A stretch of DNA of 64,000 bases. Source: Sphingomonas yantingensis (lineage in GTDB: Bacteria; Pseudomonadota; Alphaproteobacteria; Sphingomonadales; Sphingomonadaceae). A program made the position numbers and the translations under genes. Under the pieces are notes generated by a model, which did not search any database, was not told the DNA's origin, and worked only from the letters and a program-made list of their open reading frames with translations. Shown piece after piece: positions 27,206 through 34,987 of this stretch. Each line of letters opens with the position of its first letter. The first letter of the stretch is position 1. Location: the NCBI RefSeq assembly GCF_014199325.1, contig NZ_JACIJJ010000004.1, positions 62,001-126,000 of the forward strand, written 5' to 3'.

Positions 27206-27820
27206 ATGTCGATCACCGCCGTCCCGATCGCGCCCGTCAAGCGTGGCTATCTCGTCTGGCTCTGGATCGGTATCGCGGCGGCCGTGCTCGCGGGCGTGGG
27301 TCTCGCCTGGAAGGGGACGGCTGCGGTCGTCGCCGACACCGGCAGCAACGCACAGTTCCTCTCCTTCAACGGTGGGCAGAAGGGCGTCACGACGACCGCC
27401 AGTGGCCTTCAGTACAAGGTGCTGACCGAGGGCAATGGCGGGCGGACGCCCACCAATGAGGACCTCGTCCTCGTCAACTACAAGGGCACGTTGCGCGACG
27501 GCACGACCTTCGACGAGAGCCGCCAGCCCACGCCGATGGACCCGACGCAGGTCGTCCCCGGCTTCGGCGAGGCGGTGAAGCTGATGCCCAAGGGCGCCAA
27601 GTACCGCTTTTGGATCAAGCCCGAGCTGGCCTATGGCAGCACGCCGCCGATCGACCCGCGGACAGGCCAGCCGGGCGTGCCCGCCGACGCGTTGTTGATC
27701 TTCGACGTCGAGCTGGTCGATTTCGTGCCGAAGGCGGTCGTACAACAGATGCAGATGCAACAGATGATGCAGTCGCAGGGCCGGGCCGGCAGCGAGCCAG
27801 CGCCGTCGCAGCGTCCGTGA
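27206..27820 (+). CDS. Membrane-anchored FKBP-type peptidyl-prolyl isomerase
   Basis: 204 residues: a short cytoplasmic N-terminus, one helix (about residues 15-37, LVWLWIGIAAAVLAGVGLAW), then a periplasmic FKBP domain. Domain marks are TTASGLQYKVLTEG, VLVNYKGTLRDGTTFDES, VVPGFGEAVKLMPKGAKY, the Pro-binding ELAYGSTPP and LLIFDVELVDF. The C-terminus is Gln/Met-rich (QQMQMQQMMQSQ), a low-complexity tail. It catalyses cis-trans isomerisation at proline in envelope proteins. Transcribed alone between two terminators. Confidence 0.92.
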   Translation: MSITAVPIAPVKRGYLVWLWIGIAAAVLAGVGLAWKGTAAVVADTGSNAQFLSFNGGQKGVTTTASGLQYKVLTEGNGGRTPTNEDLVLVNYKGTLRDGTTFDESRQPTPMDPTQVVPGFGEAVKLMPKGAKYRFWIKPELAYGSTPPIDPRTGQPGVPADALLIFDVELVDFVPKAVVQQMQMQQMMQSQGRAGSEPAPSQRP

Positions 27821-27913
27821 TCCACGTCACCTGCTGGTCGGATGATAATTGCCGGACACCGTCCCGGTCGTGATGAAGATGAAACACCGGCGTGAGTTCG
27901 GACTGCGCAGCAT

Positions 27914-27940
27914 AAAGGCCACCGATCGTCGGTGGCCTTT
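27914..27940. terminator. Bidirectional intrinsic terminator
   Basis: AAAGGCCACCGA (27914-27925) and TCGGTGGCCTTT (27929-27940): a perfect 12-bp stem with a 3-base loop. It lies 94 bases after the isomerase stop on one strand and 78 bases after the galU stop on the other, and ends in T-runs in both directions. Confidence 0.85.
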
Positions 27941-28017
27941 TCTGGTTGTTGCGGGGTGATGCCGGGCGAGAGAGATGGGCGCCGGCGGGTCCGACGCCAT
28001 CTCATTCACGCAGATCG

Positions 28018-28908
28018 TCAAGCCTGAGGAAGGGTTGTTTCGAGAAGTCGCTGCGCGATCCGACGAACCTCGGCGCCCATGTCGGGACGCTCCAGCGCGA
28101 GGGCCAGCGTCGCTTCGACGAAGCCGAGCTTGCTACCACAGTCGAAACGGCGGCCGGCGAATGTCACGGCGTGGAAAGGTTGAACGCCGATCAACTTTGC
28201 CATCGCATCGGTCAGCTGGATTTCGCCGCCCGCGCCCTTCTCCTGCGCCTCAAGGATGCGCATGACCTCGGGCTGCAGAATGTATCGGCCGGACACGATC
28301 TTGTTGGACGGCGCCTCTGCAATCTTGGGCTTCTCGACAAGGCCATGCACCTCGGTGAGCGCGCCGCGCTGTACACCGGGCGAGATCACGCCGTAGCTTG
28401 ACACTTCTTCATGCGGCACTTCCAGCACACTCACCAGATTGCCGCCCGTTTCCGAATAGGCATCGATCATCTGCCGAAGGCAGCCCGGCTCACCAATCAT
28501 GAGCTCGTCGGGAAGAAGCACTGCAAAGGGCTCGTCCCCAACGATCGCCCGCGCGCACCAGATCGCATGGCCAAGACCCATCGGCTCTTGCTGGCGGACG
28601 GTCATGAGGTTGCCCGGCGTGAAGCGCGTGGCGTCAAGAACGCTGAGGTCCTTTCCCCGCGCCCGCATGGTCGTCTCGAGCTCAAAGGCGATGTCGTAAT
28701 TCTCGACCAGCGCAGTCTTGCCGCGCCCGGTCACGAAGATCATCTGCTCGATCCCCGCCTCGCGCGCTTCCTCGATCGCATACTGGATCAGCGGGCGATC
28801 GACGATCGGAAGCAGCTCTTTCGGCACTACTTTCGTTGCGGGCAGAAAGCGGGTGCCCAGCCCGGCAACGGGAAACACCGCTTTGCGCACCGTCTTTTGT
28901 GTCGTCAC
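28018..28908 (-). CDS. galU: UTP-glucose-1-phosphate uridylyltransferase
   Basis: Makes UDP-glucose from UTP and glucose-1-phosphate, the central precursor for the exopolysaccharide genes to the right and substrate of Ugd. 296 residues with the nucleotidyltransferase signature AVFPVAGLGTRFLPATKVVPKELLPIVDRP, of which GLGTRFLP and PKELLP are diagnostic, plus LVEKP and GRYILQPEV. Start is a GTG (28908). First gene of the polysaccharide half of the window, separated from the next gene by about 1.27 kb without a supported gene. Confidence 0.96.
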   Translation of the reverse strand: MTTQKTVRKAVFPVAGLGTRFLPATKVVPKELLPIVDRPLIQYAIEEAREAGIEQMIFVTGRGKTALVENYDIAFELETTMRARGKDLSVLDATRFTPGNLMTVRQQEPMGLGHAIWCARAIVGDEPFAVLLPDELMIGEPGCLRQMIDAYSETGGNLVSVLEVPHEEVSSYGVISPGVQRGALTEVHGLVEKPKIAEAPSNKIVSGRYILQPEVMRILEAQEKGAGGEIQLTDAMAKLIGVQPFHAVTFAGRRFDCGSKLGFVEATLALALERPDMGAEVRRIAQRLLETTLPQA

Positions 28909-30175
28909 TTGCCCGTACCCCTACTGTTCCGCACTCGGATTTAGATCTGTCGTGCCAAGCCGCGAGGGGTACACGCATAGGCTGCATCGCAGCAGGATAA
29001 AAGCCGTGCCCCGCCACCGTGACAGGTTTTGCTTCGAACGCACTTCGCCGGTGGGCCGCTAAACGGTAGCTGGCGTCGCTGCCAACCCGTGCGTGCCGCA
29101 AGGCGCCATCGTCGGACTCCGAGTCCGGGCTTTGGGTGCCAGCAGTCGCGAACGCCGTTTCCATACCGGTGGGGATCGGTCGAGCGCTTGCCGACGAACC
29201 ACGCATGTTTTTGTTGATGGGTGCGCAGTGGACGGCCCGCGATATTGACCATCCACGCGGTGTCCGTAAGCCGCAGACCCCGGACGATCGGGAAGCGGGG
29301 CCATCTGCTTGGGGTGGCACGCGGCGATACTCGGGTATTGCCCTAGCGAAGTATGCAGACGGTTTCGTTTTGACTGCCTCTGGCGATAGCAAGGGGGCTC
29401 AATTTGGCGCGCCAGCCGCCTGGTTGTCGGCATAGCGACCGATGGCTTCGTCGATTTTGAACATCCGTCACGTCCTGCCCGAGGTCCCGTCGATATATCG
29501 GCCATCGGACAATCGCGGGCCGATGCGCGCACGGCAGAAGAAATGCCGATGCACGTTTCGAGGGAGGGCCCTTGTGGTGGCAGAAGGCGGTCGCCGTATC
29601 CACCCGCAGACACTGTCGATCAACGCGTCCAAGAGAAAGAGAGATTGTCGCTGTGTTCATCCGGATCGTGATGAGGCGTGATGGATCGAAGACGCGTAGG
29701 GTCGAGAACGAAGCGCGTAAGGAACGGGGTCACGCTGGATCTCTGGCGGCCGGCATAAGCGACCACAACTCCGCCGGCGTCTGGTTCCGGTCGCCGGCGG
29801 ATGCTGGCAGCAAGGCTGAGGTCGGGCGACGGCCGCGGGCGACAGTGTGCCGCACGACGCTTCTTTTTCGTACCCTCTCGCCGGGCGCACCCATGACGAG
29901 GTGTTTTCGATGCTGTTTCGGCCGGTTTGCGGCGAACCGCGTCATTCTGGTACGATTATGTTGATATTGCCGCGGAACACAATGGTTGATGAAAAGTAAA
30001 TGCGCTATGGGAATGACACCGCGAGTTTACCGATTCGGTGGTGCCCGCATTTGCAAAACACCGAGGTCGCAACGGGGTTTCGTAACGGGTGAGAGGCAGG
30101 GGGGGTGTTCGGGCCCACACTGCTGTTTTCACCATCAGCGTCGTTTTTGACACATTGGCTAAAGGGATGATGGAC
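28909..30175. other. 1.27-kb stretch without a supportable gene
   Basis: All six frames were read; the ORFs present have atypical composition, no recognisable motif and no convincing RBS. The only weak candidate is a 21-codon minus-strand frame starting at 29464 (MFKIDEAIGRYADNQ) with AGGA before it. The last 250 bases are more AT-rich and probably hold the promoter and long leader of the secreted repeat protein. The length and lack of coding signal suggest decayed sequence at the edge of the polysaccharide locus. Confidence 0.6.
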
Positions 30176-30973
30176 ATGGGTTTTCGAGACAACAGTGTGC
30201 TGATTTCGACCGCTTCGACGATCAACGTCGTGGCGAACGGCACCGATGACGTGTACGTCGCCGGCGACGGCGCGGTCGCGTTCGTTATCGCAGACGGCAA
30301 CGTCGGTGACGATCAGTTCAGCAATTTCACCAGCAACGACTCGATCATCACTGGGAAGAAGATTTTTGACGGCAACAACGACGGCTTCATCGCCTTCGGC
30401 CCGAACGGCGTGCTCGACGTCGATCGGTTCGGCGGTGGCAACAGCCGCGCCGGTGAAGACCAGATCCAGGTCGTCGGCAACGGCGGCGACATCACCGAGA
30501 TTCGTTATCTCGGCACCAAGGGTGGCAATTTCGCTTATGCTGACGCGGCGACGCTGCGTAACCTGTTCGCGGAGTTCGGCCAGGCCAACGTCGTCGAGGG
30601 CACGGTCGCCAACAACACGATCAGCATGTCTGGCGGCGCGAAGGTGCTTCTGCATGACAACGCCCTGGGCCTGAATCTGGGCAGCGACATCGTCAACGAT
30701 TTCGGCAACGACGATCTGTTCGTGACCACCAGCCAGCTGTTCGACGACACCGGCAACAATGTCGTCACCTTCGGTGGCAACAAGGTGCTCGACACCTCTG
30801 GCGCCAGTGGCCCGCAGTCGAGCGATCCGAGCACCGGCCCCGGTGGCCAGGTGTTCTTCAGCGGCGGCATCACCGGTCTGGCCTATCTGGGCACGCAGAA
30901 CATCGGCGGCGTCGATTATTACTACTACGGAACGGCCAACACGACGGTCAATCCGTTCGCCGGCGAAGCGTAA
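30176..30973 (+). CDS. Acidic Asp/Gly/Asn-rich repeat protein, probable secreted substrate
   Basis: 265 residues, very rich in Asp, Gly and Asn and almost free of Cys and basic residues, like type I secretion substrates and surface adhesins. There is no Sec signal. Two copies of a 75-90-residue module are visible: about 50-120 (core DGNNDGFIAFGPNGVLD, ending ITEIRYLG) and about 172-260 (core DDTGNNVVTFGGNKVLD, ending ITGLAYLG and YYYYG). The same module occurs twice in the metalloprotease at 54467. Three clustered ATGs (30167, 30170, 30176) are possible starts; AAAGGG is best spaced for 30176. A strong terminator follows. Confidence 0.7.
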   Translation: MGFRDNSVLISTASTINVVANGTDDVYVAGDGAVAFVIADGNVGDDQFSNFTSNDSIITGKKIFDGNNDGFIAFGPNGVLDVDRFGGGNSRAGEDQIQVVGNGGDITEIRYLGTKGGNFAYADAATLRNLFAEFGQANVVEGTVANNTISMSGGAKVLLHDNALGLNLGSDIVNDFGNDDLFVTTSQLFDDTGNNVVTFGGNKVLDTSGASGPQSSDPSTGPGGQVFFSGGITGLAYLGTQNIGGVDYYYYGTANTTVNPFAGEA

Positions 30974-31493
30974 TCTGGTTGGGTCGGGCCAAGCCTGACC
31001 CATCGGTTACCTGGAGGCCCGCCCCGTCATCCACGGGGCGGGCTTTCTCGTTTTTGGACTGGATCAGTGCGCGCAACACGTCCCGGCTGAGATCGGTCGA
31101 AACCAGCATGGAAGGCAGGAAAGTCGCGATCGCCACCAGCGCGGCTCCTCCCGTAGAAGCGCCCCACAGCATTGTCCGTCGCCGATCGGTTACTCTGGCT
31201 GGCGAGCCGGTCCGAGCGGCAGGTCGTCGCCGTTCGCCTTTGCGGCGATCCGCTTCAGGCGGGATCGGGACCTGCTGCCGGCGTCGGTCATATTGCCTGC
31301 GACGTTCGGGATGCGACAGCGTCCGATACGCTTCGATGATCCGCGCCGCCCGGTCCTGCGATCCGCCCTGTTCGCCGCAATCGGGGTGCCAGGTACGGAT
31401 GAGCGCGCGAAACGCCGCGCGCACCGTTGCCGCGTCGGCGGCTTGGGGAACCATTAGGACATCGTAATAGCTAGGACTGCAATAGTTCGACAC
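30948..31493 (-). CDS. Membrane J-domain (DnaJ-like) protein
   Basis: About 181 residues from a GTG at 31493 preceded by AAGGGG. The N-terminal J domain reads YYDVLMVPQAADAATVRAAF, then the invariant HPD in IRTWHPDCGEQ and EAYRTLSHPERRRQYD. A basic linker (about 85-125) precedes one hydrophobic helix (about 128-150, LWGASTGGAALVAIATFLPS). It should recruit and stimulate a DnaK-type Hsp70 at the membrane. Its 3' end overlaps the stop of the repeat protein by 26 bases and spans the opposing terminator. A longer start (ATG 31562) exists. Divergent from the GT26 gene. Confidence 0.8.
   Translation of the reverse strand: MSNYCSPSYYDVLMVPQAADAATVRAAFRALIRTWHPDCGEQGGSQDRAARIIEAYRTLSHPERRRQYDRRRQQVPIPPEADRRKGERRRPAARTGSPARVTDRRRTMLWGASTGGAALVAIATFLPSMLVSTDLSRDVLRALIQSKNEKARPVDDGAGLQVTDGSGLARPNQITLRRRTD
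31017..31055 (+). terminator. Terminator of the secreted repeat protein gene
   Basis: Perfect 11-bp GC stem (31017-31027 with 31033-31043), five-base loop, followed by TTTCTCGTTTTT. Begins 43 bases after the stop at 30973 and lies inside the opposing J-domain gene. Confidence 0.85.
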
Positions 31494-31582
31494 CCCCCAA
31501 CCCCTTAATTGCGGACGCAACGGGGGCTTGCTACAAACCAATGTATCGACCGTTGAATTCATTCCTTAGCGAGCCGTTCATC

Positions 31583-32374
31583 ATGAATTCGTCAGCGGAC
31601 AGGATGACGGCGACCATGGTTGCCGACGACCCAGTCAGTCAGATCGGGCCGATCCGGATCGCCGTCCTTTCCGAGGCCCAAGGGGTGCAGCGAGTGCACG
31701 CCATGATCGAGGCATCCGGCGAACGGATCGTGGCATTCTGCAACGCCCACAGCGTCAATCTGGCGCGCAAGGATCCGGCACTGCGCGACGCCTATGCCCG
31801 GGCGTTGGTGCTCAATGACGGAATCGGCTTGGATATCGCGCGCAAGTGGCTGGAGGGGGCGGCGTTCCCCGCCAACCTTGCCGGTAGCGATTTCGTCACC
31901 CGGCTCCTGCGCGATCGTCGCGCGCCGCTGAAGCTGTATCTGCTGGGAAGCAAGCCGGGCGTCGCAAAGGCGGCCGCCGCTGGATTGTCGGCGATCGTTC
32001 CGCAGCACCGGGTCGTCGGTGTTCAGGACGGCTATTTCGCACCGTCACAGACCGATGCGGTGGTGTCCGATATCGTCCGGTGCGAGCCCGATATCGTGCT
32101 GGTCGGTATGGGGCAGCCCCGACAGGAAATCTGGGCGGCACGCCATGCCGCGCAGACCGGGGCGCTCGTGATCTGTGTCGGCGCCTACCTGGATTTCGTC
32201 GCCGGCGTCTTTCCCCGCGCGCCGAAAGTTCTGCGTGCGCTGCGCGTCGAATGGCTCTATCGTCTGGCGCTCGAACCAAGACGACTGTTCAGTCGCTATG
32301 TGATCGGCAATCCGAAGTTCCTGCTCGGTATTCTGCGCGATCGAAGTAAATCGAGAATTAAGCAGTCATCCTAA
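31583..32374 (+). CDS. WecG/TagA/CpsF-family (GT26) glycosyltransferase, GumM-like
   Basis: 263 residues (ATG at 31583; an ATG at 31541 would add 14). Family marks: FCNAHSVNLARKDPALRDAY, ALVLNDGIGLDIARKW, NLAGSDFV, LYLLGSKPGVA and the C-terminal VLVGMGQPRQEIWA with FVAGVFPRAP and EWLYRL. GT26 enzymes add the second sugar to a lipid-linked acceptor: ManNAc in WecG/TagA, or beta-1,4-glucose in xanthan GumM. With GumD-, GumH- and GumK-like genes in the same locus the GumM role, making cellobiosyl-diphospho-lipid, is the most economical reading, but the donor is inferred. Confidence 0.82.
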   Translation: MNSSADRMTATMVADDPVSQIGPIRIAVLSEAQGVQRVHAMIEASGERIVAFCNAHSVNLARKDPALRDAYARALVLNDGIGLDIARKWLEGAAFPANLAGSDFVTRLLRDRRAPLKLYLLGSKPGVAKAAAAGLSAIVPQHRVVGVQDGYFAPSQTDAVVSDIVRCEPDIVLVGMGQPRQEIWAARHAAQTGALVICVGAYLDFVAGVFPRAPKVLRALRVEWLYRLALEPRRLFSRYVIGNPKFLLGILRDRSKSRIKQSS

Positions 32375-32422
32375 GGCTTTGCACAAGTCCCTTGTCCTAT
32401 CGGCTACGCGAACGGTCGCATC

Positions 32423-34600
32423 ATGCGACCATCGGGGCTGGGCAAGACGAGCATGCTGGGAATCAATCTCTCCGGGGCGGAATTCGGCAAGGGCGACAAG
32501 TACGGATACGACTATATCTATCCGTCTTCGAAGGATCTGAAGTTTTACGCCGACCAGGGATTGACGCTCGTTCGATTGCCGGTGCGCTGGGAACGTCTCC
32601 AGCCGGAACTGGGGGGCTCGCTCGATGCCGTTGAACTCGGACGGCTGAACACCTTTCTGGTGAATGCGGCGAAGGCCGGGGTGCAGGTCATCGTCGATGT
32701 ACACAATTACGGGCGCTATGACGGCAAGGTGATCGGGTCGCCGGAGGTTCCAATCGCGAGCTTCGCCGACTTCTGGTCGAAGCTGGCCGGCGCGATCGGA
32801 TCATCGAGCGCGTTGCTTGGCTACGACCTGATGAACGAACCGCACGACATGCCGAACAAGACGATCTGGCCGCAGGCCGCTCAGGCCGCGACTGACGCCA
32901 TCCGCGCGCTGGGCGATACCCGCACGATCTTCGTCGAAGGCGAACATTGGGCCAATGCGACAAACTGGGCGGCGAAGAACCCGTTTCTTGACGTGAAGGA
33001 CCCGTTGGGCAACCTCGTCTATGAAGCGCATGTCTATTTCGACAAGGACGGATCGGGCACGTACAAGGGCACCTATGACCAGGAAGGCGCGTATGTTGAG
33101 ATTGGCGCACAGCGCCTGAAAAGCTTTGTCGGCTGGCTGGAAGCGAAGGGCGCGAAGGGCTTCATCGGCGAATTCGGCGTTCCCTCGGACGATCCCCGGT
33201 GGCAGGCGGTACTCGACCATTTTCTGGCAACGCTGAACGATTATGGCCTGTCGGGCACCTATTGGGGCGCGGGGTCTTGGTTCAACGGCTACAAGCTGGG
33301 TCTGGTCGACAAGAAGGGCGCAGTGACGGCGTCGCTGGACACCTTGCTGTCGCACGTCGCCGATGGCGCGGATGTCGGGATCGGTGCCGTCGCACCCTCG
33401 GCGGTCGATACCGCGTCACGCGTCGAACTGGACGGTATCGTCCGCTATGTCGGCACGGCGGGTCATGACGTGGTCGACCTGTCGGCATCCGGCGACGCGG
33501 TGATCGCCACGCTCGACGGGGTGCGGTTCGTGTCGATCGAGGAACTGATCGGCGGGCGCGGCAACGATGTCTTGACCGGCGACGGCATGGCCAATCGCCT
33601 GCGAGGAGGCGACGGCAACGACTGGCTCGACGGGCGCGGCGGCGCCGACATGCTGGTCGGCGGGGCTGGTGACGATCTCTATTTCGTCGATCACAGCGGC
33701 GACGAGGTGATCGAGCGCGTCGGCGAAGGCCGCGATCAGGTCATCGCGAGTATCGATTGGACACTCGACAACTCGATCGAGAACCTGACGCTGGGCGGGG
33801 CCGCGGTGCAGGGGACGGGCAACGGTCTGGGCAATGTGCTGATCGGCAATGCGCTGAACAACCGTCTGATCGGGCTGGGCGGCGACGACGTGCTGGATGG
33901 AGGGGCCGGGGCTGACACGCTGACCGGGGGAACCGGCAACGACCGGTACGTGGTCGACAATATCGGCGATGTGGTCATCGAGCGGTCGAAGGAAGGCTTC
34001 GATACGGTCGTGGCGTCGCTCAACTGGACGCTGAATGCGAATGTCGAACATCTGTCGCTGGTCGGTGCCGAGCGCCTGACCGGCACCGGCAATGCGCTCG
34101 ACAATCGCATCGATGCCAACGACGCGGGCAACATCCTGATCGGCGGCAGCGGCGACGATACGCTGACCGGCGGGGCCGGCGCCGATCGTCTGGACGGCGG
34201 TAGTGACGAAGATACGTTGATCGGCGGTGCCGGTGACGACATCCTGATCGGCGGTCTCGGGCGCGATTGGCTGACCGGTGGTGCCGGCAACGATCGTTTT
34301 GTCTTCCTGACGCGCAACGACTCGAAGAATGCCGGCATGGACCGGATTCTCGATTTCGTGCGAGGCGAGGATCTGATCGACCTGTCCGCGGTGGATGCGA
34401 ATACAAGGGCATCGGGCAACCAGAGCTTCGCCTTCATCGGCGCGGAAGCATTCGGCAAGCGCGCGGGGCAGCTTCGTTACGACACGCGCGACGACTATAC
34501 CGTTGTTCAGGCCGATCTGGACGGCGATGGCGTCGCCGATATCGCCTTCCGCCTCGAGTCCTTCGTCCACAAGCTGGCGGCATCCGACTTCCTGTTGTGA
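32423..34600 (+). CDS. RTX-type secreted GH5 glycanase
   Basis: 725 residues. Residues about 10-310 form a glycoside hydrolase family 5 barrel: GINLSGAEFG, LVRLPVRWERLQP, DVHNYGRY, the acid/base Glu near 139 in YDLMNEPH and the nucleophile Glu near 250 in GFIGEFGVPS. From about 375 there are Ca-binding GGxGxDxLx nonapeptide repeats and a C-terminus ending FLL after acidic residues, as in type I secretion substrates. No Sec signal. Likely an endo-beta-1,4-glucanase secreted by type I secretion, perhaps cutting the locus's own polymer. Start could be 32453. Shares the NLSGAE opening with the second GH5 gene at 49842. Confidence 0.87.
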   Translation: MRPSGLGKTSMLGINLSGAEFGKGDKYGYDYIYPSSKDLKFYADQGLTLVRLPVRWERLQPELGGSLDAVELGRLNTFLVNAAKAGVQVIVDVHNYGRYDGKVIGSPEVPIASFADFWSKLAGAIGSSSALLGYDLMNEPHDMPNKTIWPQAAQAATDAIRALGDTRTIFVEGEHWANATNWAAKNPFLDVKDPLGNLVYEAHVYFDKDGSGTYKGTYDQEGAYVEIGAQRLKSFVGWLEAKGAKGFIGEFGVPSDDPRWQAVLDHFLATLNDYGLSGTYWGAGSWFNGYKLGLVDKKGAVTASLDTLLSHVADGADVGIGAVAPSAVDTASRVELDGIVRYVGTAGHDVVDLSASGDAVIATLDGVRFVSIEELIGGRGNDVLTGDGMANRLRGGDGNDWLDGRGGADMLVGGAGDDLYFVDHSGDEVIERVGEGRDQVIASIDWTLDNSIENLTLGGAAVQGTGNGLGNVLIGNALNNRLIGLGGDDVLDGGAGADTLTGGTGNDRYVVDNIGDVVIERSKEGFDTVVASLNWTLNANVEHLSLVGAERLTGTGNALDNRIDANDAGNILIGGSGDDTLTGGAGADRLDGGSDEDTLIGGAGDDILIGGLGRDWLTGGAGNDRFVFLTRNDSKNAGMDRILDFVRGEDLIDLSAVDANTRASGNQSFAFIGAEAFGKRAGQLRYDTRDDYTVVQADLDGDGVADIAFRLESFVHKLAASDFLL
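33551..34302 (+). repeat. RTX calcium-binding nonapeptide repeats
   Basis: Coding repeats of the form GGxGxDxLx: GGRGNDVLTG, GGDGNDWLDG, GGAGDDLYFV, GGDDVLDGGAGADTLTGG, GGSGDDTLTGGAGADRLDGG, GGAGDDILIGG and GGAGNDRF. They alternate with two copies of a longer unit containing VIERxxEGxDxVxASxxWTL and NxEhLxL. Typical of repeats-in-toxin proteins. Confidence 0.88.
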
Positions 34601-34746
34601 ACCGGCCCGCGCAACCGTCGGGCTGATAAACCTCAAGTCAAGAATCGCGTCTGGGAAGAAAAAGAAAGTTGCAGTGTACGTCGAAAGAGCTTGGGGGTAG
34701 ACGCGTCGTTAACCATTCGCTGACAAGCTGAGGCGACGGGAGAATC

Positions 34747-34968
34747 ATGATGCTAAGCGAAATTGCCAAGCTGATCGCTGATGTGGAAACCATGGGCGGC
34801 GAGCCGATGAGCGAGATCCTCGCGCCCAGCGAGATCCGTGCCATCGCCGAGACGATCGTCGCGTCGAACCTGCTGGCGAGCGGGCAAGCCATGGCGGCGG
34901 CCTATCCGACCCGTTTCGCGTGGATGGCATCGCTCCCACCGGCTTTACACGACTGTTTCAGCGCCTGA
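34747..34968 (+). CDS. Small protein of unknown function (73 aa)
   Basis: ATG at 34747 (a second ATG follows directly) with GGGAG four bases upstream. The protein reads MMLSEIAKLIADVETMGG at the start, is mostly helical (EIRAIAETIVASNLLASGQAMAAA) and ends ALHDCFSA. Soluble, no export signal, no family recognised. It lies between the RTX glycanase and the convergent acyltransferase, so it may be a cytoplasmic helper in the polysaccharide locus. Confidence 0.6.
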   Translation: MMLSEIAKLIADVETMGGEPMSEILAPSEIRAIAETIVASNLLASGQAMAAAYPTRFAWMASLPPALHDCFSA

Positions 34969-34987
34969 ACCCTGCCGCGCGGCCCAA

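Noticed and set aside
29059..29613. Possible transposase remnant in the coding desert
   Set aside because: I found no DDE motif, terminal inverted repeats or target duplication.
33416..34636. 406-codon minus-strand ORF opposite the RTX repeats
   Set aside because: Repetitive antisense reading of the glycanase repeats; the plus strand has clear GH5 and RTX signatures.
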